Below the pieces are notes generated by a model. That model was not told where the DNA came from, did not search any database, and worked only from the letters and a program-made list of their open reading frames with translations. The position numbers and the translations under genes were made by a program. Positions 41,038 through 49,650 of a stretch of 64,000 bases of DNA are shown piece after piece; the stretch's first letter is position 1, and every line of letters starts with the position of its first letter. This DNA is from Oscillospiraceae bacterium. GTDB lineage: Bacteria > Bacillota > Clostridia > Oscillospirales > Ruminococcaceae. The stretch is taken from contig WRLG01000012.1 of NCBI GenBank assembly GCA_009777725.1, forward strand, positions 1 to 64,000. Direction: 5' to 3'.

Positions 41038-42469
41038 GATTCTCACCTCCGTTTACAGCCGCATTGTAGCCGTATAATTTAGTGTTTCTGAAAGCCTTGA
41101 ATTTTGATAGTGAAGCCGTCATCAAGCGCGAGCAGAATACGCCGAAGAGCAGGTTGAGTATAACGCCCGCAAGCAGGGTATAGCCGAAGGAGTAAATCGT
41201 GCCCGCCGTGGAAGGACCGAACATAAAGAATACAGGTCTTAACAGCTTCGCGAATATGCTGTCCGGCGTTCCGAACGCGCCCATTAGGATTATGGCGATT
41301 AAAATCATGGTTACGTTACTGTCAAATATAGCGGTGAACGCTCGTTTGAAGCCCGAGGCGATTGCCCCGTCCAAGGTTTTGCCCGTTTCAAGCTCCTCCT
41401 TGATTCTTTCGCCTATGATAATGTTAGCGTCAACGCCCATGGCAACAGCGAGTATAATACCCGCGATACCCGGGATGGTTAATATCGAACTGTGCATAAA
41501 GCCGAAGTATCCCGAAATCACCGCCAGCGTGCCGGAAACCTGCCCTACAAGCGCGATTACCGCCACTGTGCCGGGCAAGCGGTAGGAGCAAATCATAAAC
41601 AGCGCGATTAATCCGAATGCGATAAGCCCCGCCAACACCATTGCTTCCAAAGCACCCATTCCGAGTGTGGGAGATATGGTTGAGAAGCTTGCGGTGACAA
41701 GCTTAAAGGGCAGCGCGCCGGAATTAATTTTATCAGCCAGAGCTTTCGCGCTCTCTGCCGTGAAATTTCCCGAAATCTGCGCCGAGCCGCTGGTAATCGC
41801 CTCATTTACATTAGGGGATGAAATGCAGGTTTCGTCCATCCAGATTGAAATAACACCGTATCCGGCAAGGCGGGCGGTCGCCTCGGCAAACTTAGCCGTG
41901 CCCGCATCGTTAAGTTGCAGGCTTACAACCCATTCCGCGCCGCCGAATTGATTCGGCGCGTAGGATGGTCTTGCCTCTCTTATATCCGAGCCGACAAGGA
42001 TGATATTCTCCTCCGTAACCCCTGTCCACATGCCGAATTCGTCAACCTCGATTCCTTCGCGGAAAGTCAGCTCAGCTGTCTCGCCAAGCTCCTTGACGGC
42101 GGATTCGGGGTCAAAGGAAGATTCGCCCTCTTTCCACGGGAAGCGGACGATAATTTTATCGCTTCCGTAATCAATATAACATTCGTAATCGGTAATGCCC
42201 AGCGTAATCATTCTTTGTACAATTACCTCGCGCGCGGAATCAAGCTGCCAGTCCTCCGCGTCTATTCCGTCCGGCGGAGTGAAGGCAACGTCAACACCGC
42301 CTCGAATGTCAATGCCGAAGCGAATATCATTTACCCCCTTGATATAAACCGTCCTAATATCTCCGTAATAGTAAGACACGCCGAAAATCACCGAAGCGGC
42401 AAAAGCGGCTATCAATACAAAAATTACGAAAAATACATGCTTTTTTACCTTTCTCACTTTGTTAAACAA
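41030..42469 (-). CDS. secD: Protein translocase subunit SecD
   Basis: A 479-residue SecD: first membrane helix, the motif RFGIDIRGGVDVAFTPPDG, the large external domain (P1), then membrane helices with AVAMGVDANIIIGERIKEEL. It partners SecF. The start is taken as TTG at 42469; an in-frame GTG twelve bases later has a better-spaced AGAAAGG and may be the true start. A promoter lies at 42539-42568. Confidence 0.92.
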   Translation of the reverse strand: MFNKVRKVKKHVFFVIFVLIAAFAASVIFGVSYYYGDIRTVYIKGVNDIRFGIDIRGGVDVAFTPPDGIDAEDWQLDSAREVIVQRMITLGITDYECYIDYGSDKIIVRFPWKEGESSFDPESAVKELGETAELTFREGIEVDEFGMWTGVTEENIILVGSDIREARPSYAPNQFGGAEWVVSLQLNDAGTAKFAEATARLAGYGVISIWMDETCISSPNVNEAITSGSAQISGNFTAESAKALADKINSGALPFKLVTASFSTISPTLGMGALEAMVLAGLIAFGLIALFMICSYRLPGTVAVIALVGQVSGTLAVISGYFGFMHSSILTIPGIAGIILAVAMGVDANIIIGERIKEELETGKTLDGAIASGFKRAFTAIFDSNVTMILIAIILMGAFGTPDSIFAKLLRPVFFMFGPSTAGTIYSFGYTLLAGVILNLLFGVFCSRLMTASLSKFKAFRNTKLYGYNAAVNGGENHA

Positions 42470-42538
42470 CCTTTCTTTTTAATCTGTTTATACAGCACCG
42501 TTGTCTTTCGTTTGAGTGCTTAAATAATCAATCGTTTC

Positions 42539-42568
42539 ATTATATCATTTTATACTAAAGTTTGTCAA
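42539..42568 (-). promoter_or_regulatory. Promoter of secD-secF
   Basis: Minus strand: TTGACA (42568-42563), 18 bp, TATAAT (42544-42539). Confidence 0.65.
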
Positions 42569-42596
42569 GAGTTTTTGTAAAATTTACATAAAAAAA

Positions 42597-42624
42597 GGGA
42601 TTTCGCACAAAAAAAGAAATCCCC
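42597..42624 (-). terminator. Minus-strand terminator upstream of secD
   Basis: GGGATTTC/GAAATCCC stem with a long loop; on the minus strand it is followed by seven T. It would stop transcripts coming from glgP that cross the Cys-rich gene, protecting the secD promoter. Confidence 0.65.
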
Positions 42625-42694
42625 TGCATTTGTCTTATAGTCTTTGTAACCAAAAAATCGGCTTGCGAATATAATATTAACGGGAATCACAGTA

Positions 42695-42719
42695 CATATT
42701 ACCAAAATAAGGTAATATG
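42695..42719. promoter_or_regulatory. Perfect inverted repeat ahead of the Cys-rich gene
   Basis: CATATTACC (42695-42703) and GGTAATATG (42711-42719), 9-bp arms with a 7-bp centre, 26 bp before the ATG of the Cys/Arg-rich gene. It looks like an operator for a dimeric regulator; no regulator gene is nearby. Confidence 0.5.
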
Positions 42720-42745
42720 AATATGTATATATCAGGAGTGATTCC

Positions 42746-42913
42746 ATGCTGCCATTAATTTTAGGTCTGGGACTTATATGCGGCTGCTGCGGTTCGCGTT
42801 CATGCGGCGGACGTTGCGGCTGTCGGCGTAACGACTGGAGAGGCTCCGAATTCCCGTGCCGTTGGTGCGGGGCGCGGAACTGCTCATGCCGGCGACGTAA
42901 CAGATGCTGGTAA
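42746..42913 (+). CDS. Cys/Arg-rich 55-residue miniprotein
   Basis: An open frame of 55 codons with AGGAGTG six bases upstream. After a hydrophobic start (MLPLILGLGLI) it has eleven Cys and twelve Arg in CGCCGSRSCGGRCGCRR, FPCRWCGARNCSCRRR and a final RCW. A terminator follows directly and an inverted repeat precedes it, so it looks like a complete small gene on the strand opposite to its neighbours. I know no family. It could be a metal-binding peptide, a disulfide-rich secreted peptide or a nucleic-acid-binding miniprotein. Chance composition cannot be excluded without homologues. Confidence 0.5.
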   Translation: MLPLILGLGLICGCCGSRSCGGRCGCRRNDWRGSEFPCRWCGARNCSCRRRNRCW

Positions 42914-42915
42914 AC

Positions 42916-42985
42916 GAGGCTTGAGGTTCGGGGCTTGAGGATTGAGGGGATTTCCCCCAAGCCTCAAGCTCAGCCTCTTTTATTT
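42916..42985 (+). terminator. Terminator after the Cys-rich gene
   Basis: Nested stems GAGGCT/AGCCTC outside and GCTTGAGG/CCTCAAGC inside, followed by TTTTATTT on the plus strand. It overlaps the last codons of glgP, which runs the other way. Confidence 0.6.
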
Positions 42986-45376
42986 AAGCATCCAAATATC
43001 TCTGGCGTAATCCTCAACGCTTCGGTCTGCGGAGAAAATTCCCGCTCCGGCTATGTTATGCAGTGACATTCTGTTCCATTTATCCTTGGTTTTATAACAT
43101 TCCGAAACATATTGCTGCGCCGATTGGTACGCGTCAAAATCGGCAAGAACCATATAGGGGTCTTTAACGGTAAGCGAATCCGCGACCTCTTTGAATTCAA
43201 ACCCGCTCACGCCGCTTCTCATCCGCGCAACAGCCTTTGCGATAACGGGGTTGTTGCGGAGATATTCCTTAGGCTCGTAACCCCTTGCTAATCTGGTTAC
43301 AGCCTCCTCCGCCGTCATTCCGAAAATAAATATGTTGTCAATGCCGACTTGGTCTTTAATCTCGACATTTGCTCCGTCAAGCGTACCCAAAGTAAGCGCG
43401 CCGTTGAGCATAAGCTTCATATTGCCCGTACCCGAAGCCTCCTTGCCCGCCAAGGAAATCTGCTCGGATACCTCCGCCGCCGGCATCAAAAGCTCGGACA
43501 GGCTCACGCAATAATTTTCAAGGAAGCAAACCTGCAAATATTTGCTTACAACGGGGTTTTTCCTAATCTCCTCGCCCAAAGCCCATATGAGCTTTATGAT
43601 TTGCTTGGCAAGGTAATACCCGGGAGCCGCCTTAGCCGCGAAAATATAGGTCTTGGGGTGGAAGTCTGCGTTCGGGTTTTCAAGTATATAATCATACTCG
43701 GCAATGATGTTGAGCAGATTTAAGTGCTGGCGTTTATACTCGTGCAAGCGTTTGACCTGTACATCAAATATAGCATCCGTGTTCAAGACTTGACCGAATT
43801 TTGATTTTACATATTTGGCGAATTTTTCCTTGTTTTCCTTTTTTATAGCCCCCAGCCTGTCTAAAACGTCCTTATCGTCTTCAAACTTAGTAAAACAGCT
43901 AAGGTCGGCGGCGTTTTTCTTAAAGGAATCTCCGATTTTTTCGTCCAAAAGCGCGGTAAGTCCTAAATTAGACTGCAAAAGCCATCTTCTGTAAGCAATA
44001 CCGTTGGTGACGTTTTTGAATTTATACGGGGTGTTAAGATACTCGTTTTTGAAAACATCCTGCTTGATTATGTCCGAATGAAGCTTAGACACGCCGTTTA
44101 CGCTGTGCGCCGCGCAGACGCAAAGCAACGCCATATGAACTTGATTATCCTGAATGATTGACATGCGTGAAACCTTACCCGCATCGCCGTAACGCTCCAT
44201 AAGCTCCGCGCAGTAGCGGTTGTTGATTTCAACGATAACAGACAGTACTCTGGGGACAATCTGCTGAACCAGACTAAGCTCCCACTTCTCCAAGGCTTCG
44301 GCGAGAACGGTATGGTTGGTGTAAGCGAACGTATTGGTCACGATGTGCCAAGCCTTATTCCATGAGTATCCGCAATCGTCTAAAAGGATTCTCATAAGCT
44401 CGGGTATGGCGAAGGTCGGGTGCGTATCATTAATATGAATCGCCGCTTTTTCGTAGAGGTTATCAAGCGTGCCGTAAACGCTCATATGCCTGTCAACAAT
44501 ATCCCTGATTGAAGCGGCGCACATAAAGTACTGCTGCCTCAGCCTCAGCGACTTGCCTTCAATCGTATTGTCGTTAGGGTATAAAACCTTTGAAATCGCC
44601 TGCGCTACGGCATTTTGGCTGAAAACCTGCGCGTAGTTGCCGTCATTATAAGCCTGTATGTCAAAGGTCGGGACAACCGCCCGCCACAGCCGCAGAACGG
44701 ATATACCCTCGCCGTCATAGCCCGGGACATACATGTCATAGGGCTTGGCGATGACCGTGCTGTAATTCCTGTGAGCAACGTGGAAATGAGGTCCGTCCCA
44801 AAATTCGTGCAGTTCCCCGTCAAAATGAACCTCTATGGACTTTTCTTTTTTGGAGACAAGCCATACATCTCCGCCCGGCAACCAGTTGTCCGGCAGTTCC
44901 GTCTGCCAGCCCTCCTCCAGCTTTTGTTTAAAAATACCGTATTCATAGCATATTGAATAGCCCATAGCCGGATAAGAAACGGTAGCGAGACCGTCAAGGT
45001 AACAAGCGGCAAGCCTGCCCAAGCCTCCGTTACCGAGCCCCGCGTCCGGCTCGTATTCGTAAATTCTGTCGAGATTAATGCCCCAGCCTTTGAGAACCTC
45101 TTGCGCCACGTCGTTAATTTTCAGATTAAAAAGAGCGGTTTTAAGGGAACGCCCCATTAAAAATTCCATTGAAAGGTAATAAACCTCTTTATTCCCCTCA
45201 GAATGGTTTTTGGTACGGAACTTCCTGCGCTTGTTACGTAAAAGCTCAACGACTACCGAAGACAAAGCCTTGTAAATCTGGTCATTTGACGCATCGTTTG
45301 ACTTTACGCTAAAGTCAACCCACAGCTTTTCGGTTAATTTTTCCTCTAAAGCTTCCTTGTTCAGTGTCTGCCTCAT
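42980..45376 (-). CDS. glgP: Glycogen/starch phosphorylase
   Basis: A 798-residue GT35 phosphorylase. It has the N-terminal EVYYLSMEFLMGRSL, GLGNGGLGRLAACYLDG, DTHPTFAIPELMR, and the PLP site EASGTGNMKLMLNGALTLGTLDGAN region with the active Lys. It releases glucose-1-phosphate from storage or dietary alpha-glucan. No other glycogen genes are nearby. AAGGAAGGG lies ahead of the ATG. Its own promoter is at 45428-45456, and a candidate RNA gene lies further upstream. Confidence 0.95.
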   Translation of the reverse strand: MRQTLNKEALEEKLTEKLWVDFSVKSNDASNDQIYKALSSVVVELLRNKRRKFRTKNHSEGNKEVYYLSMEFLMGRSLKTALFNLKINDVAQEVLKGWGINLDRIYEYEPDAGLGNGGLGRLAACYLDGLATVSYPAMGYSICYEYGIFKQKLEEGWQTELPDNWLPGGDVWLVSKKEKSIEVHFDGELHEFWDGPHFHVAHRNYSTVIAKPYDMYVPGYDGEGISVLRLWRAVVPTFDIQAYNDGNYAQVFSQNAVAQAISKVLYPNDNTIEGKSLRLRQQYFMCAASIRDIVDRHMSVYGTLDNLYEKAAIHINDTHPTFAIPELMRILLDDCGYSWNKAWHIVTNTFAYTNHTVLAEALEKWELSLVQQIVPRVLSVIVEINNRYCAELMERYGDAGKVSRMSIIQDNQVHMALLCVCAAHSVNGVSKLHSDIIKQDVFKNEYLNTPYKFKNVTNGIAYRRWLLQSNLGLTALLDEKIGDSFKKNAADLSCFTKFEDDKDVLDRLGAIKKENKEKFAKYVKSKFGQVLNTDAIFDVQVKRLHEYKRQHLNLLNIIAEYDYILENPNADFHPKTYIFAAKAAPGYYLAKQIIKLIWALGEEIRKNPVVSKYLQVCFLENYCVSLSELLMPAAEVSEQISLAGKEASGTGNMKLMLNGALTLGTLDGANVEIKDQVGIDNIFIFGMTAEEAVTRLARGYEPKEYLRNNPVIAKAVARMRSGVSGFEFKEVADSLTVKDPYMVLADFDAYQSAQQYVSECYKTKDKWNRMSLHNIAGAGIFSADRSVEDYARDIWMLK

Positions 45377-45427
45377 ATTATGCCCTTCCTTTCTACCGCA
45401 AAGATTGTAAAAATCTGCTATTATTAA

Positions 45428-45456
45428 TTATACATAAAAATTAACCGCATTACAAT
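45428..45456 (-). promoter_or_regulatory. Promoter of glgP
   Basis: Minus strand: TTGTAA (45456-45451), 17 bp, TATAAT (45433-45428), about 50 bp ahead of the start. Confidence 0.55.
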
Positions 45457-45550
45457 TGGTATTTTAGACAAAATTAATTGTTTTTGGACTAAATATGCTA
45501 CAAATTTAACTACAATTTACAATTTACAATTTAATTATATGTAAATTTTA

Positions 45551-45787
45551 AAAAAATATCCGCGAATCGGTTTCCAGCCCGATTCGCGGATTCTCCGGAG
45601 AGGATTTATATAAACATACTCAAACCGAATTCTGTTATGACGACAGAAGCCATTAGCGAGCGTGAACATTCACGCTGACTCCATATAACAAAAACCGCGC
45701 TTGAATACGAACTACAATAATAATTTAACCTAAACCGCAAAAATTATTTAGGTTAAGTTATACCAAAATCACTTCCTCCAGTTCCTA
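45551..45787 (-). ncRNA. Candidate structured non-coding RNA
   Basis: A minus-strand unit of about 237 nt with a promoter (45794-45821) and a strong terminator stem ATCCGCGAATCGG/CCGATTCGCGGAT (45558-45591) followed by ATTTTTTT. Inside are perfect hairpins TTAACCTAAA/TTTAGGTTAA (about 45725-45756), GCGTGAA/TTCACGC (about 45659-45674) within a wobble-paired GGAGTC/GGCTTC stem, and TTCTGT/ACAGAA (about 45630-45648). The 5' CTGGAGG can pair with TCTCCGG near 45594, closing a multibranch fold. No coding frame fits. It does not match 6S, SRP, tmRNA or RNase P as I know them. It ends 174 bp before glgP, which has its own promoter, so an independent RNA is more likely than a riboswitch leader. Confidence 0.5.
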
Positions 45788-45793
45788 TTTATA

Positions 45794-45821
45794 ATTATAC
45801 ATGAAATTTTCAAATATTCAA
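45794..45821 (-). promoter_or_regulatory. Promoter of the candidate RNA
   Basis: Minus strand: TTGAAT (45821-45816), 16 bp, TATAAT (45799-45794). Confidence 0.5.
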
Positions 45822-45831
45822 GAACAAAACA

Positions 45832-45867
45832 GTTACAGTTTTAAATTTTCTTTTACAAAACTGTAAC
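45832..45867 (-). terminator. Hairpin after the solute-binding protein gene
   Basis: GTTACAGTTTT and AAAACTGTAAC form an 11-bp perfect inverted repeat with a 14-nt loop, 53 bp past the stop of the solute-binding protein gene. It probably ends that transcript before the candidate RNA starts; the following T run is weak. Confidence 0.5.
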
Positions 45868-45919
45868 AGAACACCATAAAACCTGCGCCGTAAACGAAAT
45901 TTCCAACAATTGTCAACCC

Positions 45920-47371
45920 TTAATCCATCCTCGAAGCAACGTCTTCAAGGAGCATAATCAGAGCACCGGCGTATTCCTCTCTTATGGAAGCCCAATCCGC
46001 GCCGCTTCTCATCGGTGCTCTCAAAGCCGCGTGGTCACCTCTGGTCGCACCCGTCAGCTCATCGAAGTCCGGCGAAATTCCGGCGGAAAGCTCTAAAACG
46101 GGGTTTAGCCTTGCAAGCTCGTTAATTTCGTTATTGGCGCGAATCATCTCATTTGACCATTGCGAATCCTCCTGCCTTTTCCTGTCGGCTATCGCTAAGG
46201 CGTTTTCGTCAAGCGATACCATAATGTTACATTCGGCAAGCAAAGCCGCGCCCAACGGGTTTGCCGCGCCCTTGCAGAGGACATAACCCTCCAGCCTTGC
46301 TCCTTGGAATTCCACGCTCCCCGCAGGGGAAGGCACGGGAGCAATCATGACATCGAGGGGGTCTATTTTAACGCGCCAAGTTGAGGGCGCACCATTTAAC
46401 TGCCAAATCCCGCTTATGTAAAAAAGCTGCCTGCCCTCGCCCATAAATTGCGGCTGTTCATTATATTGAAAAAGCTCTCTTTGGAAAACAAGCCCGTCTT
46501 GAAAAAGTGCTCTCTGCCAAATCATAGCCCGCTCCAGTGTTCGGTCGTTGATATTGCAGACGAGCTTGTTATTTTCGTCCAGCCCCGCAAGGGGAACGCC
46601 GGCTGAGAGCATCAAGGCTTTTTCGGACCAATAGCCGTCAAGACCGTGCTGGTCGTTTTCCGCATCGCAAAAATCCAGAAGCATACTTCTGAACATATCC
46701 CAATCCCATCTTCCCTGCCGCCAAAGTGAGTAGGGGTCTTCAAAGCCGTTCGCCTCAATCGTTTCTCTATTATAGATAACAACGGCTTCCGCTATAATTT
46801 GGGTCACAAGCTGATAATGGTTATCACCGAATTTATATAGCTCCATGCCCCGTTTAACCTGCTGCCAAAGCGGGGAATCCATACTGATGTAAGGGTCTAC
46901 CGGCTGGAACATGCCGTTTACGATTCCCCGAGGCAGATGCCCGGGGTCAGCACCCGGAAAAATATCAATCCCCTCGCCGCCTACCACCATTACCGAAAGG
47001 TCATTAAAGCGCGTATCCCAAGTAGTCGGGTAATACTCTACTATGCCGCCGTATTTCGCTTCAAACATTTCCAGCGCGACCGACCTGCTCTGCCCCGTAT
47101 TATCGGGGTTCAAGTCGTAATGAGACAGCCATTTCACCGTCTTATTCGTCAGCACCTCATCGCGGAGAGAATCCATGACGGAAGCTAAAATAGCTTCCTC
47201 CTCCGAGCTTAGGGTTTCCATATTTATCTCCACCGTTGCCGCAGTTGTAGTCGTAAACTCAATGGAGCTCTCGCTGTCGCCTCCGCAAGCCGCAAGAGTA
47301 AGCGCGGCTGACAGTACCGCCATTGCGGTTAAAGTCCGTTTATACTTGAAGTTTCTTTTAGTAGTCGTCAT
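45920..47371 (-). CDS. Extracellular solute-binding lipoprotein (ABC importer type)
   Basis: A 483-residue lipoprotein: signal with lipobox (LTLAAC), then the cluster B substrate-binding fold of carbohydrate ABC importers, with WLSHYDLNPDNTG, GIDIFPGADPGHLP, PYSLWRQGRWDWDMFRSML and a late GYVLCKGAANPLGAA. It resembles sugar-binding proteins of Clostridia, but no permease or ATPase gene is adjacent, so it is an orphan here. GGGAGG precedes the ATG. The ligand is unknown. Confidence 0.82.
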   Translation of the reverse strand: MTTTKRNFKYKRTLTAMAVLSAALTLAACGGDSESSIEFTTTTAATVEINMETLSSEEEAILASVMDSLRDEVLTNKTVKWLSHYDLNPDNTGQSRSVALEMFEAKYGGIVEYYPTTWDTRFNDLSVMVVGGEGIDIFPGADPGHLPRGIVNGMFQPVDPYISMDSPLWQQVKRGMELYKFGDNHYQLVTQIIAEAVVIYNRETIEANGFEDPYSLWRQGRWDWDMFRSMLLDFCDAENDQHGLDGYWSEKALMLSAGVPLAGLDENNKLVCNINDRTLERAMIWQRALFQDGLVFQRELFQYNEQPQFMGEGRQLFYISGIWQLNGAPSTWRVKIDPLDVMIAPVPSPAGSVEFQGARLEGYVLCKGAANPLGAALLAECNIMVSLDENALAIADRKRQEDSQWSNEMIRANNEINELARLNPVLELSAGISPDFDELTGATRGDHAALRAPMRSGADWASIREEYAGALIMLLEDVASRMD

Positions 47372-47448
47372 TGCAAAAACCTCCCGCCGAAAACCCGTTA
47401 CCGCAGGCGAACGCGCCCGACTGACAGGTTCAACTTTCTTATATATTT

Positions 47449-47477
47449 ATTATATACAAAAACTGCTTTAAAGTCAA
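47449..47477 (-). promoter_or_regulatory. Promoter of the solute-binding protein gene
   Basis: Minus strand: TTGACT (47477-47472), 17 bp, TATAAT (47454-47449). Confidence 0.65.
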
Positions 47478-47516
47478 GGGGTATTGCAGATATTTCACGG
47501 CTAACGCATAAAAACC

Positions 47517-47545
47517 TTTACAAGGTTAAGAAGTTATGGTAAAAT
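47517..47545 (+). promoter_or_regulatory. Possible distal promoter ahead of asp23-nusB
   Basis: TTTACA (47517-47522), 17 bp, TAAAAT (47540-47545). A 12-codon frame (47569-47607) with AGGGGAG in front follows it and may be a leader peptide or nothing. Confidence 0.35.
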
Positions 47546-47648
47546 GAGGATGAAAGGGGAGTTTTACCATGGCGAAAACTTCGCCGTCATTAGGCATGTT
47601 GCCTTGAATTTGCTCAAAAAAATTTCCTCGCTTTTTAACAATTACCTA

Positions 47649-47677
47649 TTGTTTTTTACCAAAATATCTGTTATAAT
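47649..47677 (+). promoter_or_regulatory. Promoter of asp23-nusB-xseA
   Basis: TTGTTT (47649-47654), 17 bp, TATAAT (47672-47677), 33 bp ahead of the asp23-like start. Confidence 0.55.
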
Positions 47678-47709
47678 AATCAAGAAGTATATTAAAAGGG
47701 TGGCTGTGA

Positions 47710-48078
47710 ATGAGAGCTATGCCTGAATTTCAGGAAAATACCGTGAAAATTTCGGAAGAGGTCATCGCGCTGATTGTCGAAGAGGCGATTATCGGCGTTG
47801 AGGGCGTGTATTCGCTTAGAAAATCAAAGCCGCTCCTTTCCGCGCTTTTTTCAAAAAACGCCGCATCGCCTGCTGTCGAAATCAAGGTAAGGGACGGCGC
47901 GGCGGAGATTACTGCGGCTATAGTCGTCACCTGCGGTTGTAATGCGCGAAAGGTTGCAGAGCAGGTTCAGCTTAAGGTTAAGGACAATGTGCAGAGCATG
48001 GCGGGGCTTCCCGTTGCCAGAGTTAACGTCAAAATTGAGGATATTTTTTTTGAGGAGGCATCCGAGCTTCCCGCGTGA
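47710..48078 (+). CDS. Asp23/Gls24 family envelope-stress protein
   Basis: A 122-residue Asp23 (DUF322/YloU-like) protein: GTVKISEEV-like start (ENTVKISEEVIALIVEEAI), GVEGVYSLR, a central EITAAIVVTCGCNARKVAEQV and the C-terminal VNVKIEDIFFEE. In Bacillota these small proteins locate near the membrane and help with envelope homeostasis; they are often encoded directly before nusB, as here. AGGGTGG precedes the ATG. Confidence 0.88.
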   Translation: MRAMPEFQENTVKISEEVIALIVEEAIIGVEGVYSLRKSKPLLSALFSKNAASPAVEIKVRDGAAEITAAIVVTCGCNARKVAEQVQLKVKDNVQSMAGLPVARVNVKIEDIFFEEASELPA

Positions 48079-48092
48079 AAGGACAGTCTGAA

Positions 48093-48530
48093 ATGAAAAG
48101 AAGCGAAATAAGGGAAGCCGCTTTTTATCTCACCTTTGAACGGCTCTTTTATAACGGCTATGAAAATGCCGAGGATATGCTGATAGACGCTACGAACGAG
48201 GCGGATATATTCGATGTGCCGCCCGATGTTGAAGCTCTGTTTAAGGGCGTTTCCTTAAAGGCAGAGGAATTAGACGGGATTATTGCACGGTACAGCGAGA
48301 AGCGGCAGGTAAGCAGGATTGCTAAGGTAAGCCGCGCAATATTGCGGCTGGCACTTTATGAATTTTTATATGATGATAAAGTCCCCGGAAATGTTGCTAT
48401 CAGCGAGGCTGTTTTGCTTGCGAAAAAATTCGCCTTGGAGGGCGATGTGCAGTTTATTAACGGGGTTTTGGGCGAATTTTCCAGACAAACAGAGGGTTTG
48501 GAAAAGGTGCAGAACGGGAGCGTATCATGA
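48093..48530 (+). CDS. nusB: Transcription antitermination factor NusB
   Basis: About 145 residues, an all-helical NusB fold: SEIREAAFYLTFERLF, the middle VSRIAKVSRAILRLALYEFLY, then NVAISEAVLLAKKF and FINGVLGEFSR. It binds boxA RNA with NusE in rRNA antitermination. ATG 48093 is preferred (AAAGGA upstream). It overlaps xseA by four bases (ATGA). Confidence 0.92.
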   Translation: MKRSEIREAAFYLTFERLFYNGYENAEDMLIDATNEADIFDVPPDVEALFKGVSLKAEELDGIIARYSEKRQVSRIAKVSRAILRLALYEFLYDDKVPGNVAISEAVLLAKKFALEGDVQFINGVLGEFSRQTEGLEKVQNGSVS

Positions 48531-49642
48531 GCGTCTTAACTGTTTCGCAATTAAACAGATACATTTCGTTTACCTTGAAGGAGGATAAAAAACTTCGCGG
48601 CGCGCTTATATGCGGAGAGATTTCCAATTTAAACCTCCATACCAAAACGGGGCATATATTTTTTACGTTAAAGGACGCGGAAAGTGCCGTCAAGGCAGTC
48701 ATGTTCAGCGGCGCGGCGGCGCGGCTGAACTTTGAGCCCCGGCAGGGGATGAGCGTGATTATATCCGCCGATGTTCGCGTATATGAGCGGGACGGCGTTT
48801 ACCAGCTGTATGTAAACGACATGCAGCCGGACGGATTGGGCGCGCTTTACCTAGCCTGCGAACAGCTGAAGCAGAAGCTTTTATACGAGGGGCTTTTTGA
48901 TGAAGAACGAAAAAAACCGCTCCCGTCCTATCCCGAAAAAATAGGAATCGTCACCTCGGCGGACGGCGCGGCTTTGCAGGATATTCTGAACATTTCAAGC
49001 AGGCGTTACCCCCTAGCCGAGGCAGTGGTTTTCCCCTGCTTGGTGCAGGGCGCGGGCGCGCCGGAATCAATTTGTGCGGCTCTTGATGCGGCGGATGAAT
49101 CCGGCTTGGATATTATCATAGTCGGCAGGGGCGGCGGCTCATTTGAGGATTTGGCGGCGTTTAACAGCGAGGCTCTGGCGCGGCGCATAGCCGCCGTGAA
49201 AACCCCCGTAATATCAGCCGTAGGGCATGAAACGGACGTAACAATATCAGACCTAACGGCGGATTTGCGCGCCCCGACCCCCTCCTCCGCCGCCGAGCTT
49301 GCACTCCCCGATATAGGGATTCTTTACGGCGGGTTGCACGCGCTTGAAAGAAGGCTGAAACAGTCAATAACCGCCTGCATAGCAAGCAAGGCTCACGTGA
49401 TTGCCGCGAAAGAAAAACAGCTTAACTACCTTATATCAGCCCAAAAAAAGCTTGCGGAGGGGCAGGAGAAGCTTACTGCCGAGCTTGAAATAGTAAAAAC
49501 CGAAAAGGAGAAGCTTGCCCTTGAACAGTGTGCGGAGATTTTCAAAAACGGCGAACGAATCAGCTCTGCCAAATCGCTTAAAAAAGGCGACTTGCTTACC
49601 GTAAAATTCCCCGATGGCGAAATACAAGCCGCGGTTTTGTAA
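48527..49642 (+). CDS. xseA: Exodeoxyribonuclease VII large subunit, short form
   Basis: A 371-residue XseA: N-terminal OB-fold (LICGEISNLNLHTKTGHIFFTLKD), then the catalytic core (IGIVTSADGAALQDILNISSRRYP, IIVGRGGGSFEDLAAFNSEALARRI, PVISAVGHETDVTISD), and a coiled-coil tail shorter than in typical members of 400 or more residues. With XseB it digests single-stranded DNA. It starts inside the nusB end. Its partner xseB is normally adjacent but here lies 2.4 kb downstream beyond an inserted island. Confidence 0.93.
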   Translation: MSVLTVSQLNRYISFTLKEDKKLRGALICGEISNLNLHTKTGHIFFTLKDAESAVKAVMFSGAAARLNFEPRQGMSVIISADVRVYERDGVYQLYVNDMQPDGLGALYLACEQLKQKLLYEGLFDEERKKPLPSYPEKIGIVTSADGAALQDILNISSRRYPLAEAVVFPCLVQGAGAPESICAALDAADESGLDIIIVGRGGGSFEDLAAFNSEALARRIAAVKTPVISAVGHETDVTISDLTADLRAPTPSSAAELALPDIGILYGGLHALERRLKQSITACIASKAHVIAAKEKQLNYLISAQKKLAEGQEKLTAELEIVKTEKEKLALEQCAEIFKNGERISSAKSLKKGDLLTVKFPDGEIQAAVL

Positions 49643-49650
49643 TGTATAAT

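Noticed and set aside
42565..42960. A 131-codon minus-strand frame over the Cys-rich gene
   Set aside because: It crosses a terminator and the operator-like repeat and shows no protein-like pattern; the plus-strand gene with a ribosome site explains the region better.
45551..45787. Reading the structured unit as a riboswitch leader of glgP
   Set aside because: glgP has its own promoter 125 bp downstream of the terminator, so a stand-alone RNA is the simpler reading, though leader attenuation is not excluded.
47544..47726. A 60-codon plus-strand frame before the asp23-like gene
   Set aside because: It runs through the asp23 promoter and overlaps its start, with no conserved look; a 12-codon frame nearby is equally unsupported.
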